Origin: an uncultured Gammaproteobacteria bacterium
GTDB lineage: Bacteria > Pseudomonadota > Gammaproteobacteria > Pseudomonadales > Pseudohongiellaceae
NCBI GenBank assembly: GCA_903837345.1
Contig: CAILUG010000001.1
Span: 1-46,527, forward strand
Reading direction: 5' to 3'
DNA length: 46,527 bases
How positions within the stretch are numbered: position 1 is the first letter of the stretch; each line of letters opens with the position of its first letter. Made by a program: the position numbers and the translations under genes. A model generated the notes under the pieces. That model was not told the DNA's origin, ran no database searches, and worked only from the letters and a program-made list of their open reading frames with translations. Positions 1-7,576 of the stretch are shown here, piece after piece.

Positions 1-230
1 GGGCAGATGTGTTCAACTACATCGAGCTGTTTTATAACCCGGTTCGAAGACATGGTAACAACGACGGCATACCACCAGCGAAGTTTGAAGAGCAGTACTT
101 TATGAAGCTGTCAGGTGTATAGGAAATCGGGGGCTTGCCATTCCCATCATGCCCCCTAGCTCATAAATGTTACAGGGGATGTTACATTAAACTCTGGATG
201 TTGTGAAACCTCCTTAGGCTTAGCTGGACA
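1..230 (+). mobile_element. Right end of an IS3-family insertion sequence, cut by the window edge
   Basis: The last 39 codons of an IS3-type transposase (OrfB) are followed by about 100 non-coding bases. These end in a sequence resembling an IS3-family right terminal repeat (cttagctggaca, about 219-230). The exact boundary and any target duplication cannot be set, because the left end lies outside the window. The element stops about 100 bases before a tRNA-Arg gene. Family assignment rests on the transposase tail and is fairly safe; the element boundary is approximate. Confidence 0.6.
3..122 (+). CDS. IS3-family transposase OrfB, C-terminal 39 residues only
   Basis: The open frame enters from the left edge and stops at 120-122. 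The visible residues include YIELFYNPVRRHG and a following PPAKFEEQY, the typical end of the retroviral-type integrase core of IS3-family transposases, where the motif around YN..R.H and the P-A-x-FE stretch is conserved. The catalytic DDE residues lie upstream, outside the window, so activity cannot be judged. Confidence 0.75.
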   Translation, partial: ADVFNYIELFYNPVRRHGNNDGIPPAKFEEQYFMKLSGV

Positions 231-332
231 CTAATCCTAAAAAAATTACGTTATATTACAAGTAGATAAATATTTTGTTTGGACTCTGTTGGAGGTGCCC
301 GGACTTTGCGGTTGGCTTGTAAAACTTAAATT

Positions 333-408
333 TGGTGCCCCGGGCAGGAATCGAACCTGCGACCTGCCCCTTAGGAGGGGGCCGCGCTATCCACTGAGCC
401 ACCGGGGC
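333..408 (-). tRNA. tRNA-Arg (anticodon CCT)
   Basis: Read on the minus strand, the 76-base gene starts GCCCCGGTGGCTCAGTGGAT and ends with an encoded CCA (333-335). The acceptor stem GCCCCGG pairs with CCGGGGC over seven base pairs. The anticodon loop CTCCTAA carries CCT, and the T arm has the usual GGTTCGATTCC. The anticodon reads the rare AGG codon. The neighbouring IS3 end suggests the locus is used for insertion, though the element lies outside the tRNA itself. Confidence 0.95.
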
Positions 409-435
409 GTTGAGAGGGTGAGAGGATTGCGCGCT

Positions 436-464
436 ATTCTACAGACCCGCCAGCGGAGGGCCAA
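436..464 (-). promoter_or_regulatory. Likely sigma-70 promoter of tRNA-Arg
   Basis: On the minus strand a TTGGCC -35 box (459-464) stands 17 bases before a TAGAAT -10 box (436-441). A GC-rich discriminator (AGCGCGC) follows, as is usual for stringently controlled stable RNA promoters. Transcription would start near 429, about 20 bases before the mature tRNA. Confidence 0.6.
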
Positions 465-503
465 CCACAAATCTGCTTTGATGTGGCCGGCAGGGCGGGG
501 CTT

Positions 504-881
504 TTACAATGCAAAGTAATAACACTGCGGCGGGTTGCACACAGGAACGGCCTCTGCCCGATAATGCTGGATCTGTCGCCAGCTGAAGCTGAGGGTAGCC
601 ATATCGGCAACGCTGGCTTGGCGGCCGGTGCCGATGATGCGCATCACGGTCTGCCGGGCTGGACCCGGTGGCAGGCAGGCTTCCTGTTCCAGTTTGAAAT
701 AGCCGCCATCAAGCGTATCGGGTGTCTGTAATCCGGCTTGCTTGTTTGCAGGATAAATCATGCTCCTGGCGCTGGACTGTGGTTGTTTGTCATTGAGCAC
801 TGCGCCACTTGCCGACTGGCCACACACCAGGCTCAAAAACGCCAGCGCAATGCAGCCAGCGCGAAACGGAGAGTAATTCAT
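504..881 (-). CDS. Small secreted protein of unknown function
   Basis: The 125-residue product begins with a basic N-terminus and a hydrophobic stretch (about residues 9-22) ending SASGA, which fits a Sec signal peptide cleaved near residue 27. The mature part of about 100 residues has cysteines in EACLPP and in the C-terminal VCNPPQC, so a disulfide in the periplasm is possible. An AAGGAC ribosome site lies about eight bases before the ATG at 879-881. I recognise no family. It stands alone between tRNA-Arg and selO. The start and the signal peptide are convincing; the function is unknown. Confidence 0.65.
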   Translation of the reverse strand: MNYSPFRAGCIALAFLSLVCGQSASGAVLNDKQPQSSARSMIYPANKQAGLQTPDTLDGGYFKLEQEACLPPGPARQTVMRIIGTGRQASVADMATLSFSWRQIQHYRAEAVPVCNPPQCYYFAL

Positions 882-967
882 GGCAAGTCCTTTTGCTGTG
901 AATGGGGAAGTAACTACAACATAGTGGATTCGGCGCGTTCTGCCAGATTTCTTGCAGCGGTGTTGAA

Positions 968-2569
968 CTACGAACTACACGACAGCATCGAGCACCCCGC
1001 CCGTTGCCGCGCCCACTCCGGGCGTTTCTGCGCCAGATGGTCTTTGCCCTCCTGTTTGGTATAGGGCTGTTGCAGCACCTGATCCAGTTCATGCAATTTC
1101 TCGAGCTGGCCTTGTTCGACATCGTCAATTGCCTGTTGCGCCAGCCAGTTGCGCAGCACATACAGCGGGTTCACCCGGTGCATTGCTGTTTGTCGCTCAG
1201 TTTGCGTGCGGCCTTCCTGCAGGCTGCGTTGCTGATAACGGTTGAGCCAGGCCAGCAGGGCTTGTCCGGCTTGCGGGTCGGGCGCTGCGTCGTACCAGCA
1301 TTCCTGCAGACTGACAGGGACTGCGTGGAATTCAGTCGTCAGCGCCAGCTCACCCAATCCCCGGAAGAACAAGGTCATATCGGTTTCCACCAGTGTGAAA
1401 CATTGCAGCATGGCTTCGATCAATTGCTTGTCATCCGCATGCGCCTGCACCAGGCCAAGCTTGTTGCGCATCATTGCAAGCCATTGCTGCTGGTAACTCT
1501 GGCGATAGCGATCCAGCGCAGCTTCCAGTGGTTTCACATCCCCAATCAGCGGATACAGGGCATTGGCCAGTTGCACCAGATTCCACAGTGCCACCTGTGG
1601 CTGCTGGCCAAAACGATAGCGACGGCCTTCGGCATCAGTGGTGTTGGGCGTCCAGTCGGGATCATAGGGTTCCAGCCAGCCGTAGGGTCCGTAATCGATG
1701 GTAAGGCCGAGAATGGACATGTTGTCGGTGTTCATCACGCCATGCACAAAGCCCACGCGCATCCAGTGCACAATCATGCCGGCGGTGCGCTGGCAAACTT
1801 CATCGAACCAGGCGCTGTAGGTTTCTGCGACAGGTGTCATGGAATCAGGCAAATGCGGGAAATCGCGGGCTATTGTGTAATCCGCCAATTGCTTCAGCTG
1901 CGCCAGTTCTTTGCGCGCTGTGAAAATTTCATAAGAGCCAAAGCGCAGGAATGAAGGCGCCACCCGGCACACAATGGCGCCGGGTTCGGCCCTGGGATTG
2001 CCATCGTAGAACATGTCGCGCATCACCAAGGTTCCGGTTGATACCAGCGACAGTGCACGGGTGGTGGGAATGCCGAGATGATGCATGGCTTCACTGCACA
2101 GATATTCGCGTACTGATGAACGCAACACAGCCAGGCCATCGGCTGTGCGCGAGTAGGGCGTGGGTCCGGCGCCTTTCAACTGCAGGATCTGATGCTGACC
2201 GTTGATATCGTGGAGTTCACCCAGATTGATCGCGCGGCCATCACCGAGCTGGCCTGCCCAGTTGCCAAACTGGTGACCACCATAACAAAGTGCGTAGGGC
2301 TCGGATCCCGGCAACAACTCGCTGCCGCTGAACACGCGTGCAAAACGTTCTTCACCCAGTAATGCCGGACTCAAGCCCAGTTGCTGCGTCAGCGGCTGTG
2401 ACCACGCCAGCAGTTTGGCGTCGGGAAACCGCAACGGTTCCACTTTCGACCAGCAGGCGCTGCCCACTTGCCGGCGGAAATTGCGCAGCTCGGGGTCACC
2501 AGGCAGGTGCCGGAGCAAATCATTTGCGAGCTGGAAGGGAACCGGGGAATTCATGCAGGAAGCAACCAC
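968..2569 (-). CDS. selO: Protein adenylyltransferase SelO (YdiU family)
   Basis: SelO is a pseudokinase-fold enzyme that transfers AMP from ATP to Ser, Thr or Tyr of target proteins and is linked to redox stress. Visible family blocks are YGGHQFGNWAGQLGDGRA (about residues 96-113), LQLKGAGPTPYSR (about 129-141, with the ATP-contacting Lys) and HGVMNTDN followed by IDYGPYGW (about 276-298, with the catalytic and metal-binding Asp residues). The C-terminus ends LSCSS, the conserved Cys tail that holds selenocysteine in some eukaryotic homologues. The frame opens with GTG at 2569, but an in-frame ATG at 2554 (MNSPVPFQL) is an equally good start; neither has a strong ribosome site. The protein is a little longer than the E. 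coli one. It is transcribed divergently from the glycosyltransferase at 2673. Confidence 0.95.
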   Translation of the reverse strand: MVASCMNSPVPFQLANDLLRHLPGDPELRNFRRQVGSACWSKVEPLRFPDAKLLAWSQPLTQQLGLSPALLGEERFARVFSGSELLPGSEPYALCYGGHQFGNWAGQLGDGRAINLGELHDINGQHQILQLKGAGPTPYSRTADGLAVLRSSVREYLCSEAMHHLGIPTTRALSLVSTGTLVMRDMFYDGNPRAEPGAIVCRVAPSFLRFGSYEIFTARKELAQLKQLADYTIARDFPHLPDSMTPVAETYSAWFDEVCQRTAGMIVHWMRVGFVHGVMNTDNMSILGLTIDYGPYGWLEPYDPDWTPNTTDAEGRRYRFGQQPQVALWNLVQLANALYPLIGDVKPLEAALDRYRQSYQQQWLAMMRNKLGLVQAHADDKQLIEAMLQCFTLVETDMTLFFRGLGELALTTEFHAVPVSLQECWYDAAPDPQAGQALLAWLNRYQQRSLQEGRTQTERQTAMHRVNPLYVLRNWLAQQAIDDVEQGQLEKLHELDQVLQQPYTKQEGKDHLAQKRPEWARQRAGCSMLSCSS

Positions 2570-2672
2570 TGAACAGACCAGGTGGAGTATACGAAGGAAT
2601 CAGGGCAAAGGATCGACAAAGTAACCGGGGCCGAACTGCTAGAATGCCAACAGTTTTCCTGCGGATTTCGTC

Positions 2673-3233
2673 ATGCTGACCATCATCATCCCCGTGCTCG
2701 ACCAGGCCGCCATGCTGGACGCCAGCCTGCGCGCCTTGCAACCTTTGCGCGAGCGCGGCCATGAAGTACTGGTGGTTGATGGCGGCAGCCGTGATGGCAG
2801 CGTCACTATCGCCCGCAAACATGCCGATCGCGTCATACTCAGCGGCAGCGGCCGTGCCCTGCAAATGAATGCCGGCAGTGAATCAGCCTCACACGACATC
2901 CTGCTGTTTCTGCCTGTTACTACCTTGCTGCCCGCCCGGGCCGATGAGCTGATTATCGAGGCAGTGCAGCAAAAGTCCGCTGTTTGGGGGTTTTTCAGGA
3001 TGAGCTTTGCCAATGCCGGACTTTGGACGCGACTACAGACTGCCATCAGTAACTGGCGCGGCATGGCCTCGCTGTCGCAGGCCATCTTCGTACATCGGCA
3101 TGCGTTCGAGCGGGTGAAGGGCTTTGATAATCTGTCGGTGAACGAGGACATGGCCCTGTGCCGGAAATTGCGCACTATTGGCAATCCAGAGCGCATCGCC
3201 AGTCTGGCAAGCCATGCCCCCGCCAATAAATGA
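2673..3233 (+). pseudogene. Family-2 glycosyltransferase of the rSAM/selenodomain-associated type, probably decayed
   Basis: The 186-residue frame starts like a GT-A enzyme of the TIGR04283 group: LTIIIPVLDQ, then VLVVDGGSRDGS (about residues 33-44), GRALQMNAG and an EDMALCRKLR block. Three things look wrong. The metal-binding HADT motif after LLFL reads PVTT. The usual GDQAIF reads LSQAIF. The protein also ends about 40-50 residues early, without the TSxRRWE and aYW..vsP..L segment. A stretch resembling that segment (RRAYWFAYF) lies just downstream in the +1 frame, near 3277-3305, so a frameshift is possible. A TAGAAT -10-like box lies at 2640-2645. It may be a pseudogene or a short protein without transferase activity. 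Confidence 0.6.
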
Positions 3234-3332
3234 TGCCGGTAGCCTCGCAGACAGTGCCGGTAGCCAATCCAGGAGAGCGTACTGGTTCGCATATTTCCCG
3301 GCCCCGGCCCTACCTTCCGCAGCAGACCTCGT

Positions 3333-3338
3333 TATAAT
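3333..3338 (+). promoter_or_regulatory. Perfect TATAAT -10 box before the FleQ-like regulator
   Basis: TATAAT at 3333-3338 lies 50 bases before the ATG at 3389. No good -35 box stands at the usual distance, so the call rests on the -10 hexamer and its position only. Confidence 0.35.
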
Positions 3339-3388
3339 CCGGGCCAAAATGCCACGGACCAGGCATTGCCCATTTAACGGTAAGTCTG

Positions 3389-4885
3389 ATGTCTAACAAG
3401 CAGTCCGCACCGGAGAAATCCGAGCGCCTCAAGATCGTTGTGCTCGATGACGACCGCCTGTCATCGCACAACCTCAGCATCCAGCTCAAGTTTGTCGGCG
3501 AGACCCCGATGGTGGCCACGTCGGACAACTGGCAGCAGATGTTCAGTATGCTGGCGCAGCGCAATGAAATGGGCAATCTGCTGGCGATTGCCATCGGTGT
3601 CATCAAGGGTGACGGCCTTGCCGATCTTTTGATGCAGCTGCATTTGAGCCAGCCGCATCTGCCCATCCTGCTGTTGACCAATGCCGATGAAACCCAGATA
3701 GCGCAACTGCCGGAATCACTGAAGAAGGTGCTGTTGTCGCTCGGCGACAAGGTGCTCAACTATCAGGTGTTGACAGAAGCCCTGAGAACGGCACGCCAGA
3801 TTACCGGTCACAACAATCCGCGTGCGCAGAGCTGGTTGCTGTCTGCTTCCGGCTCGCCGCTGTTCCGCAGCCTCAGTGGCGACAGTGTGAAAATGCAGCA
3901 GGTGCGTCAGCTGTTGATGCAGGTGGCCCAGCGTCAGGTCACGGTGCTGGTCACTGGCGAGTCGGGCACCGGCAAGGAAGTAGTGGCACGCAATCTTCAC
4001 TACCATGCGGGCCGCCAGCAGAAACCACTGATTGTGGTCAACTGCACGTCGGTGTCGACGGAACGTTTCGGTGTGGAGCTGTTCGGCCAGGAAAAGGGTT
4101 TCAACGGCAACAAGGAAGGCTACACCGGCTGGCTGGAAAAAGCCGAGGGCGGCACGCTGTTCCTGGATGAGGTCAGCGAGTTGCCGCTGCATGTGCAAGG
4201 CAACCTGCTGCGGTTTCTGGAAGACAAGAGTTTCCAGCGCATCGGCAGTCATGAACAGTTGACTGTGGATGTGCGGGTGGTGGCCGGTACGCGCCATAAC
4301 CTGCTGGAGCTGACGCGACAAGGCAAGTTCCGTGAAGATCTCTACTACCGCCTCAGTGTGGTGCCGATCGAACTGCCGCCGTTGCGCGAACGCTCGGAAG
4401 ACATTCCGGTGCTGATCAAGGAGCTCATTTCCAGTCTGGAAAACAAGGGCTATGAATCGATTCGCTTCAACTCGTCGGCGATCGAGTCGTTGCAGCTGCA
4501 CAACTGGCCGGGCAATGTGCGCGAGCTGGCCAACCTGGTGGAGCGGCTCGGCATCATGCATCCCAATGAGGTGATAGGCAGCAATGATCTGCCGCTGCTA
4601 TATCGCCACAAGGTGGCGAAGAACGAGCCGGTTGCTGTGACCGAAAATGCTACAACCCCCTCCAACTCCGCCAAAATGACTGCAGCAGCCATGGCAGGCA
4701 ACAGCATGCTGCCGCTGGATGAACCGCGGCTGCAGCAGTATCTCGAAAATTTTGAAAGACAGATGTTTGAAGTGGCGCTGGAGGATGCGGCCGGCTTCAT
4801 TGACTATGCAGCCGAGCGTGTGCAGCTGGATGTAGACAATTTCAGGATGCGCATGATGGCGCTGGGGTTGCAAGTCACGACCTAG
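3389..4885 (+). CDS. FleQ-like AAA+ transcriptional regulator with an altered GAFTGA loop
   Basis: The order is a receiver-like/FleQ N-terminal domain (about residues 14-135), an AAA+ sigma-54 interaction domain (about 157-385) and a Fis-like C-terminal region (about 445-498). Walker A GESGTGKE (190-197), Walker B GGTLFLDE (254-261), the arginine-finger segment FREDLYYRL and sensor II NWPGNVREL are intact, so ATP binding and hydrolysis are likely. The loop that contacts sigma-54, normally GAFTGA after EKG, reads GFNGNK (about 237-242). Known enhancer-binding proteins lacking this motif generally do not activate sigma-54 promoters, so it may act as a sigma-70 regulator or repressor. No flagellar genes are nearby. 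The target is unknown. It stands alone and meets the DUF3108 gene tail to tail. Confidence 0.85.
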   Translation: MSNKQSAPEKSERLKIVVLDDDRLSSHNLSIQLKFVGETPMVATSDNWQQMFSMLAQRNEMGNLLAIAIGVIKGDGLADLLMQLHLSQPHLPILLLTNADETQIAQLPESLKKVLLSLGDKVLNYQVLTEALRTARQITGHNNPRAQSWLLSASGSPLFRSLSGDSVKMQQVRQLLMQVAQRQVTVLVTGESGTGKEVVARNLHYHAGRQQKPLIVVNCTSVSTERFGVELFGQEKGFNGNKEGYTGWLEKAEGGTLFLDEVSELPLHVQGNLLRFLEDKSFQRIGSHEQLTVDVRVVAGTRHNLLELTRQGKFREDLYYRLSVVPIELPPLRERSEDIPVLIKELISSLENKGYESIRFNSSAIESLQLHNWPGNVRELANLVERLGIMHPNEVIGSNDLPLLYRHKVAKNEPVAVTENATTPSNSAKMTAAAMAGNSMLPLDEPRLQQYLENFERQMFEVALEDAAGFIDYAAERVQLDVDNFRMRMMALGLQVTT

Positions 4886-4905
4886 TCTTTGGCGAAACCG
4901 GCTTG

Positions 4906-4931
4906 CCCGACGTAGTCTGGGCGAAGTCGGG
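4906..4931. terminator. Weak hairpin between convergent genes
   Basis: CCCGAC (4906-4911) and GTCGGG (4926-4931) form a six-base stem in the 48-base gap between the regulator and the DUF3108 gene. There is no T run, so the terminator role is only a guess from position. Confidence 0.2.
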
Positions 4932-4933
4932 GG

Positions 4934-5647
4934 CTAGATGGCTTGCCCGCCGACGGCTCCGGTCTTGAGTTGCAAGCTGATGATGTTGCCATCGGGTTCG
5001 GTTTGCAGCAGTTTCACAAGTACATAATCATGTTCGGGCGCGAGCCACAGGTCAGTGGTGCGTTTGCTGTCGTTGTCACGCACGCGCTGGATATGCACGC
5101 TGTTGAAAGTGCCGGCTGGCGTCACGATGTTTTCCTTGCCGGCCACATGGTAATGCTGGATTGAAGCTTCGGTTTTGTCGGCCACGGCAAAGCTGATGTC
5201 GGTTTCGCCCGCAAGCAGATGGTTGCGCAGCACCAGCGTGCTGTTGAGACTGTCGAATGCAGGAGGGGTGAGGGTAATTACGCCACTCTTGTCACCGTTG
5301 GTGTAATTGGCGCTCTGGCCGGCTGCGGCAAATTCAAGTTTGCGCTGGCGTTTGCCGAGGCCTTTCTGTTCATAGTTGTAACTGACAGAAACCGGCAGTT
5401 CATGCTGCCAGCCGAACGAGCTGGTTTCTTCAATGCCGGTAAGGGTGGCGCCGAGCAGTTTTACTTCCACCTTTGATTTCATTTCCCAGTTGCCGGAGCC
5501 AACCGGCTGGCTGAGACTGCGCATCGCCGTCGCCTCCATGTTGCCGTAGCTCGCCTTGTAAGTGAGCAGGAATGGCTGCAGCTCTGCTGCCAGCACGTTG
5601 CTCTGGGTCAGTGATAGCGCCAACAACAGCAGCAATGGTTTCAGCAC
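4934..5647 (-). CDS. DUF3108 periplasmic protein
   Basis: The 237-residue product starts with a signal peptide (LKPLLLLLALSLTQSNVLAA, about residues 2-21) followed by a beta-rich domain typical of DUF3108: LTYKASYG near the N-terminus, then a VTPAGTF segment and DLWLAPEHDYVLVKL near the C-terminus. The frame is open further upstream, but the GTG at 5645-5647 is preferred because AAGGA lies about nine bases before it and the signal peptide begins right there. The family's role is unknown; members are exported and often annotated as envelope proteins. It is divergent from the DUF2066 gene with about 100 bases between starts. Confidence 0.8.
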   Translation of the reverse strand: MLKPLLLLLALSLTQSNVLAAELQPFLLTYKASYGNMEATAMRSLSQPVGSGNWEMKSKVEVKLLGATLTGIEETSSFGWQHELPVSVSYNYEQKGLGKRQRKLEFAAAGQSANYTNGDKSGVITLTPPAFDSLNSTLVLRNHLLAGETDISFAVADKTEASIQHYHVAGKENIVTPAGTFNSVHIQRVRDNDSKRTTDLWLAPEHDYVLVKLLQTEPDGNIISLQLKTGAVGGQAI

Positions 5648-5754
5648 GCAATGGTTTCCTTGTTCAGACAGGGCTTTAATGGTAACAGTTTCTGCTGAAT
5701 TCCAGCTGAAAGCGGCGAGATGAACGCTTGCTGTCAATCAGTTATCATCCACCC

Positions 5755-6864
5755 ATGACAACAAAAGTGATTAATGGACTTGCATTGACCCTGCTGGTGA
5801 TGGCCGGGTCGTGGTGGCAAGCAGCCAGTGCCGCCGAAGTGACTGGTTTGTACCAGGCCACCGTGCCGGTAGATTCCCGCGAGGACCAGAAACAGCGTGT
5901 GCGTGCATTCACTGCCGGCATGCAGGAAGTGCTGGTGAAACTCACCGGCCGCATCGACATTGCCACGCAGCCGGAGATCCAGGCAGCACTGCGCAGCCCG
6001 CAGTCCTATGCCGAGAGCTGGGCCTACCAGACCAGGCCGGATCTGCGTACCCACGAGCAGAAACTGCAGATCGACATCAACTATTACCAGGCCGGCATCC
6101 AGCGCTTGCTCGACAACGCCGGCATACCGCTGTGGCCGCAGACCCGCCCCGAAACCCTGGTATGGATGATCATCCAGAATGAAAAGGGTGAAAAGTTGCT
6201 GTCGGATCCCGGTGCCGGCACCGGTCTGGAAGAATTGCAGGCGCTGCAGATCCAGGGCACCCGCTTCGGGCTGCCCGGTCATGTGCCGTTATGGGATCTG
6301 GAAGATCAGACGGCGCTGACGCAAGACCAGTTATGGATGCTGGATGAAGCTGCCATCAGGGCTGCTTCCAGCCGTTACCAGTATGAAAGTCTGCTGGCCA
6401 TACGCTTGGTAAAACTGGTCAGCGGCCAGGTCATGGGCAAATCCGTGCATATCTTCCGCGACCATGTGCATGAAACCGAAGTGCTGGAAGCCTCGCTGGA
6501 TGACTTTCTCAAAGCCACCACCACCATGGTGACGAAAGAGCTGGCCGACAACTATGCCGTGCGCGTGAGTTCGAACAAAGGCGGGACCGGCAATGAATCA
6601 CAACTGCTGTTGCTGAGCGTGGAAGGGGTGAACGGGCTGACCGACTATGCCGATGTGCTGCACTATGTACAAAGCCTTACCGGCATCACGGAAGTGCATG
6701 TGCGGGAAGCGCGGGCTGATACTCTCACATTCAGCCTCAATGCCGGTGGTCAGGTACGGCAGCTGGTGGAGAACCTCGCGATAGACCACAAACTGCAGGC
6801 AGTCGCAAAACCGGCAACCGAAGCCGGCAATTCGCAATTGCATTATCGTTGGCAGTCCCGGTAA
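5755..6864 (+). CDS. DUF2066 exported protein, partner of hda
   Basis: The product has 369 residues counted from the ATG at 5755 (MTTKVINGLALTLLVMAGSW), with a signal peptide of about 26 residues ending AASAAE. The body shows the family pattern VKLTGR, then YQ..LLAIRL and the repeated short segments near the C-terminus (LLLSVEGVNGLTDYADVLHYV). The frame opens earlier at 5728, but that would precede the signal peptide with nine extra residues. DUF2066 genes commonly sit directly upstream of hda in gammaproteobacteria, as here, where the two are separated by 17 bases. The molecular role is not known. Confidence 0.8.
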   Translation: MTTKVINGLALTLLVMAGSWWQAASAAEVTGLYQATVPVDSREDQKQRVRAFTAGMQEVLVKLTGRIDIATQPEIQAALRSPQSYAESWAYQTRPDLRTHEQKLQIDINYYQAGIQRLLDNAGIPLWPQTRPETLVWMIIQNEKGEKLLSDPGAGTGLEELQALQIQGTRFGLPGHVPLWDLEDQTALTQDQLWMLDEAAIRAASSRYQYESLLAIRLVKLVSGQVMGKSVHIFRDHVHETEVLEASLDDFLKATTTMVTKELADNYAVRVSSNKGGTGNESQLLLLSVEGVNGLTDYADVLHYVQSLTGITEVHVREARADTLTFSLNAGGQVRQLVENLAIDHKLQAVAKPATEAGNSQLHYRWQSR

Positions 6865-6881
6865 GTGCGGTCTTGCCATTC

Positions 6882-7571
6882 ATGACACCGGCTTCGATCC
6901 AGTTACCATTCAATTTTGCATTCGGCAGCGAAGCGGATTTCCACAGCTTCTGTTGCGAAGCTGCCAATGCGCCGCTGTTCCATCAGTTGCAGCAGGACAC
7001 CCGGGCCCAGGGACAATTCCTGTGGCTGTGGGGCGCTGGCGGTTGCGGCAAAACGCATTTGTTGCAGGCGTTTTGCCAGGCCCATCCTGAAGCCATCTAC
7101 CTGCCGCTGGAGAAGTTGCTGGCTTATGAGCCCCAGAGCCTGGCTTCGTTGCAACACAGCTCGTTGCTGGTGCTGGACGACATGGAGCTGGTTGCCGGCC
7201 AGCCCGAGTGGGAAGAACAGCTGTTCAATTTATGCCAGCAACTGCTGGTCAACGGTGGCCGCCTGGTGTGCACAGCACTGTCACCACCGGCACTGGTACA
7301 GTTCCGGCTTGCCGATTTGCAGTCGCGTCTGCAGCTGGCACTGGTTTATGAAGTGCATGAGTTGAGTGATGCCGGCAAGGCCAGTGTACTGACAGAGCGT
7401 GCCAGACAGCGTGGCATCGAGCTCAGGGAGGAAGTGGTCAACTTCATCCTGGCCCGCAACCAGCGCAACCTCCATGATCTGATGGCAGTGCTTGATCAGC
7501 TTGACCGGCAGGCGCTGGCTGAACAGCGCAAGATCACGATTCCTTTCATCAAGGCCTGCCTGCACTGGTGA
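6882..7571 (+). CDS. hda: DnaA regulatory inactivator Hda
   Basis: Hda is the AAA+ DnaA homologue that, bound to the DNA-loaded sliding clamp, stimulates hydrolysis of DnaA-ATP and so prevents re-initiation of replication. The protein has Walker A GAGGCGKTH (about residues 52-60), Walker B LLVLDD and a DnaA-like lid. Near the N-terminus, IQLPFNF matches the clamp-binding motif of the family. The ATG at 6882 is chosen over an upstream TTG (6849) because it puts this motif close to the N-terminus, giving 229 residues, near the E. coli size. It is convergent with sppA, with five bases between stops. Confidence 0.93.
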   Translation: MTPASIQLPFNFAFGSEADFHSFCCEAANAPLFHQLQQDTRAQGQFLWLWGAGGCGKTHLLQAFCQAHPEAIYLPLEKLLAYEPQSLASLQHSSLLVLDDMELVAGQPEWEEQLFNLCQQLLVNGGRLVCTALSPPALVQFRLADLQSRLQLALVYEVHELSDAGKASVLTERARQRGIELREEVVNFILARNQRNLHDLMAVLDQLDRQALAEQRKITIPFIKACLHW

Positions 7572-7576
7572 GGTGA

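Noticed and set aside
289-519. Open frame overlapping the tRNA-Arg gene
   Set aside because: Its APGRNRTCDLP stretch is the well-known translation of the antisense of a tRNA, not a protein.
1004-1954. 316-codon plus-strand frame opposite selO
   Set aside because: SelO motifs on the minus strand are unmistakable; this frame is an antisense shadow.
3716-4561. 281-codon minus-strand frame under the FleQ-like gene
   Set aside because: It mirrors the AAA+ domain and shows no motif of its own.
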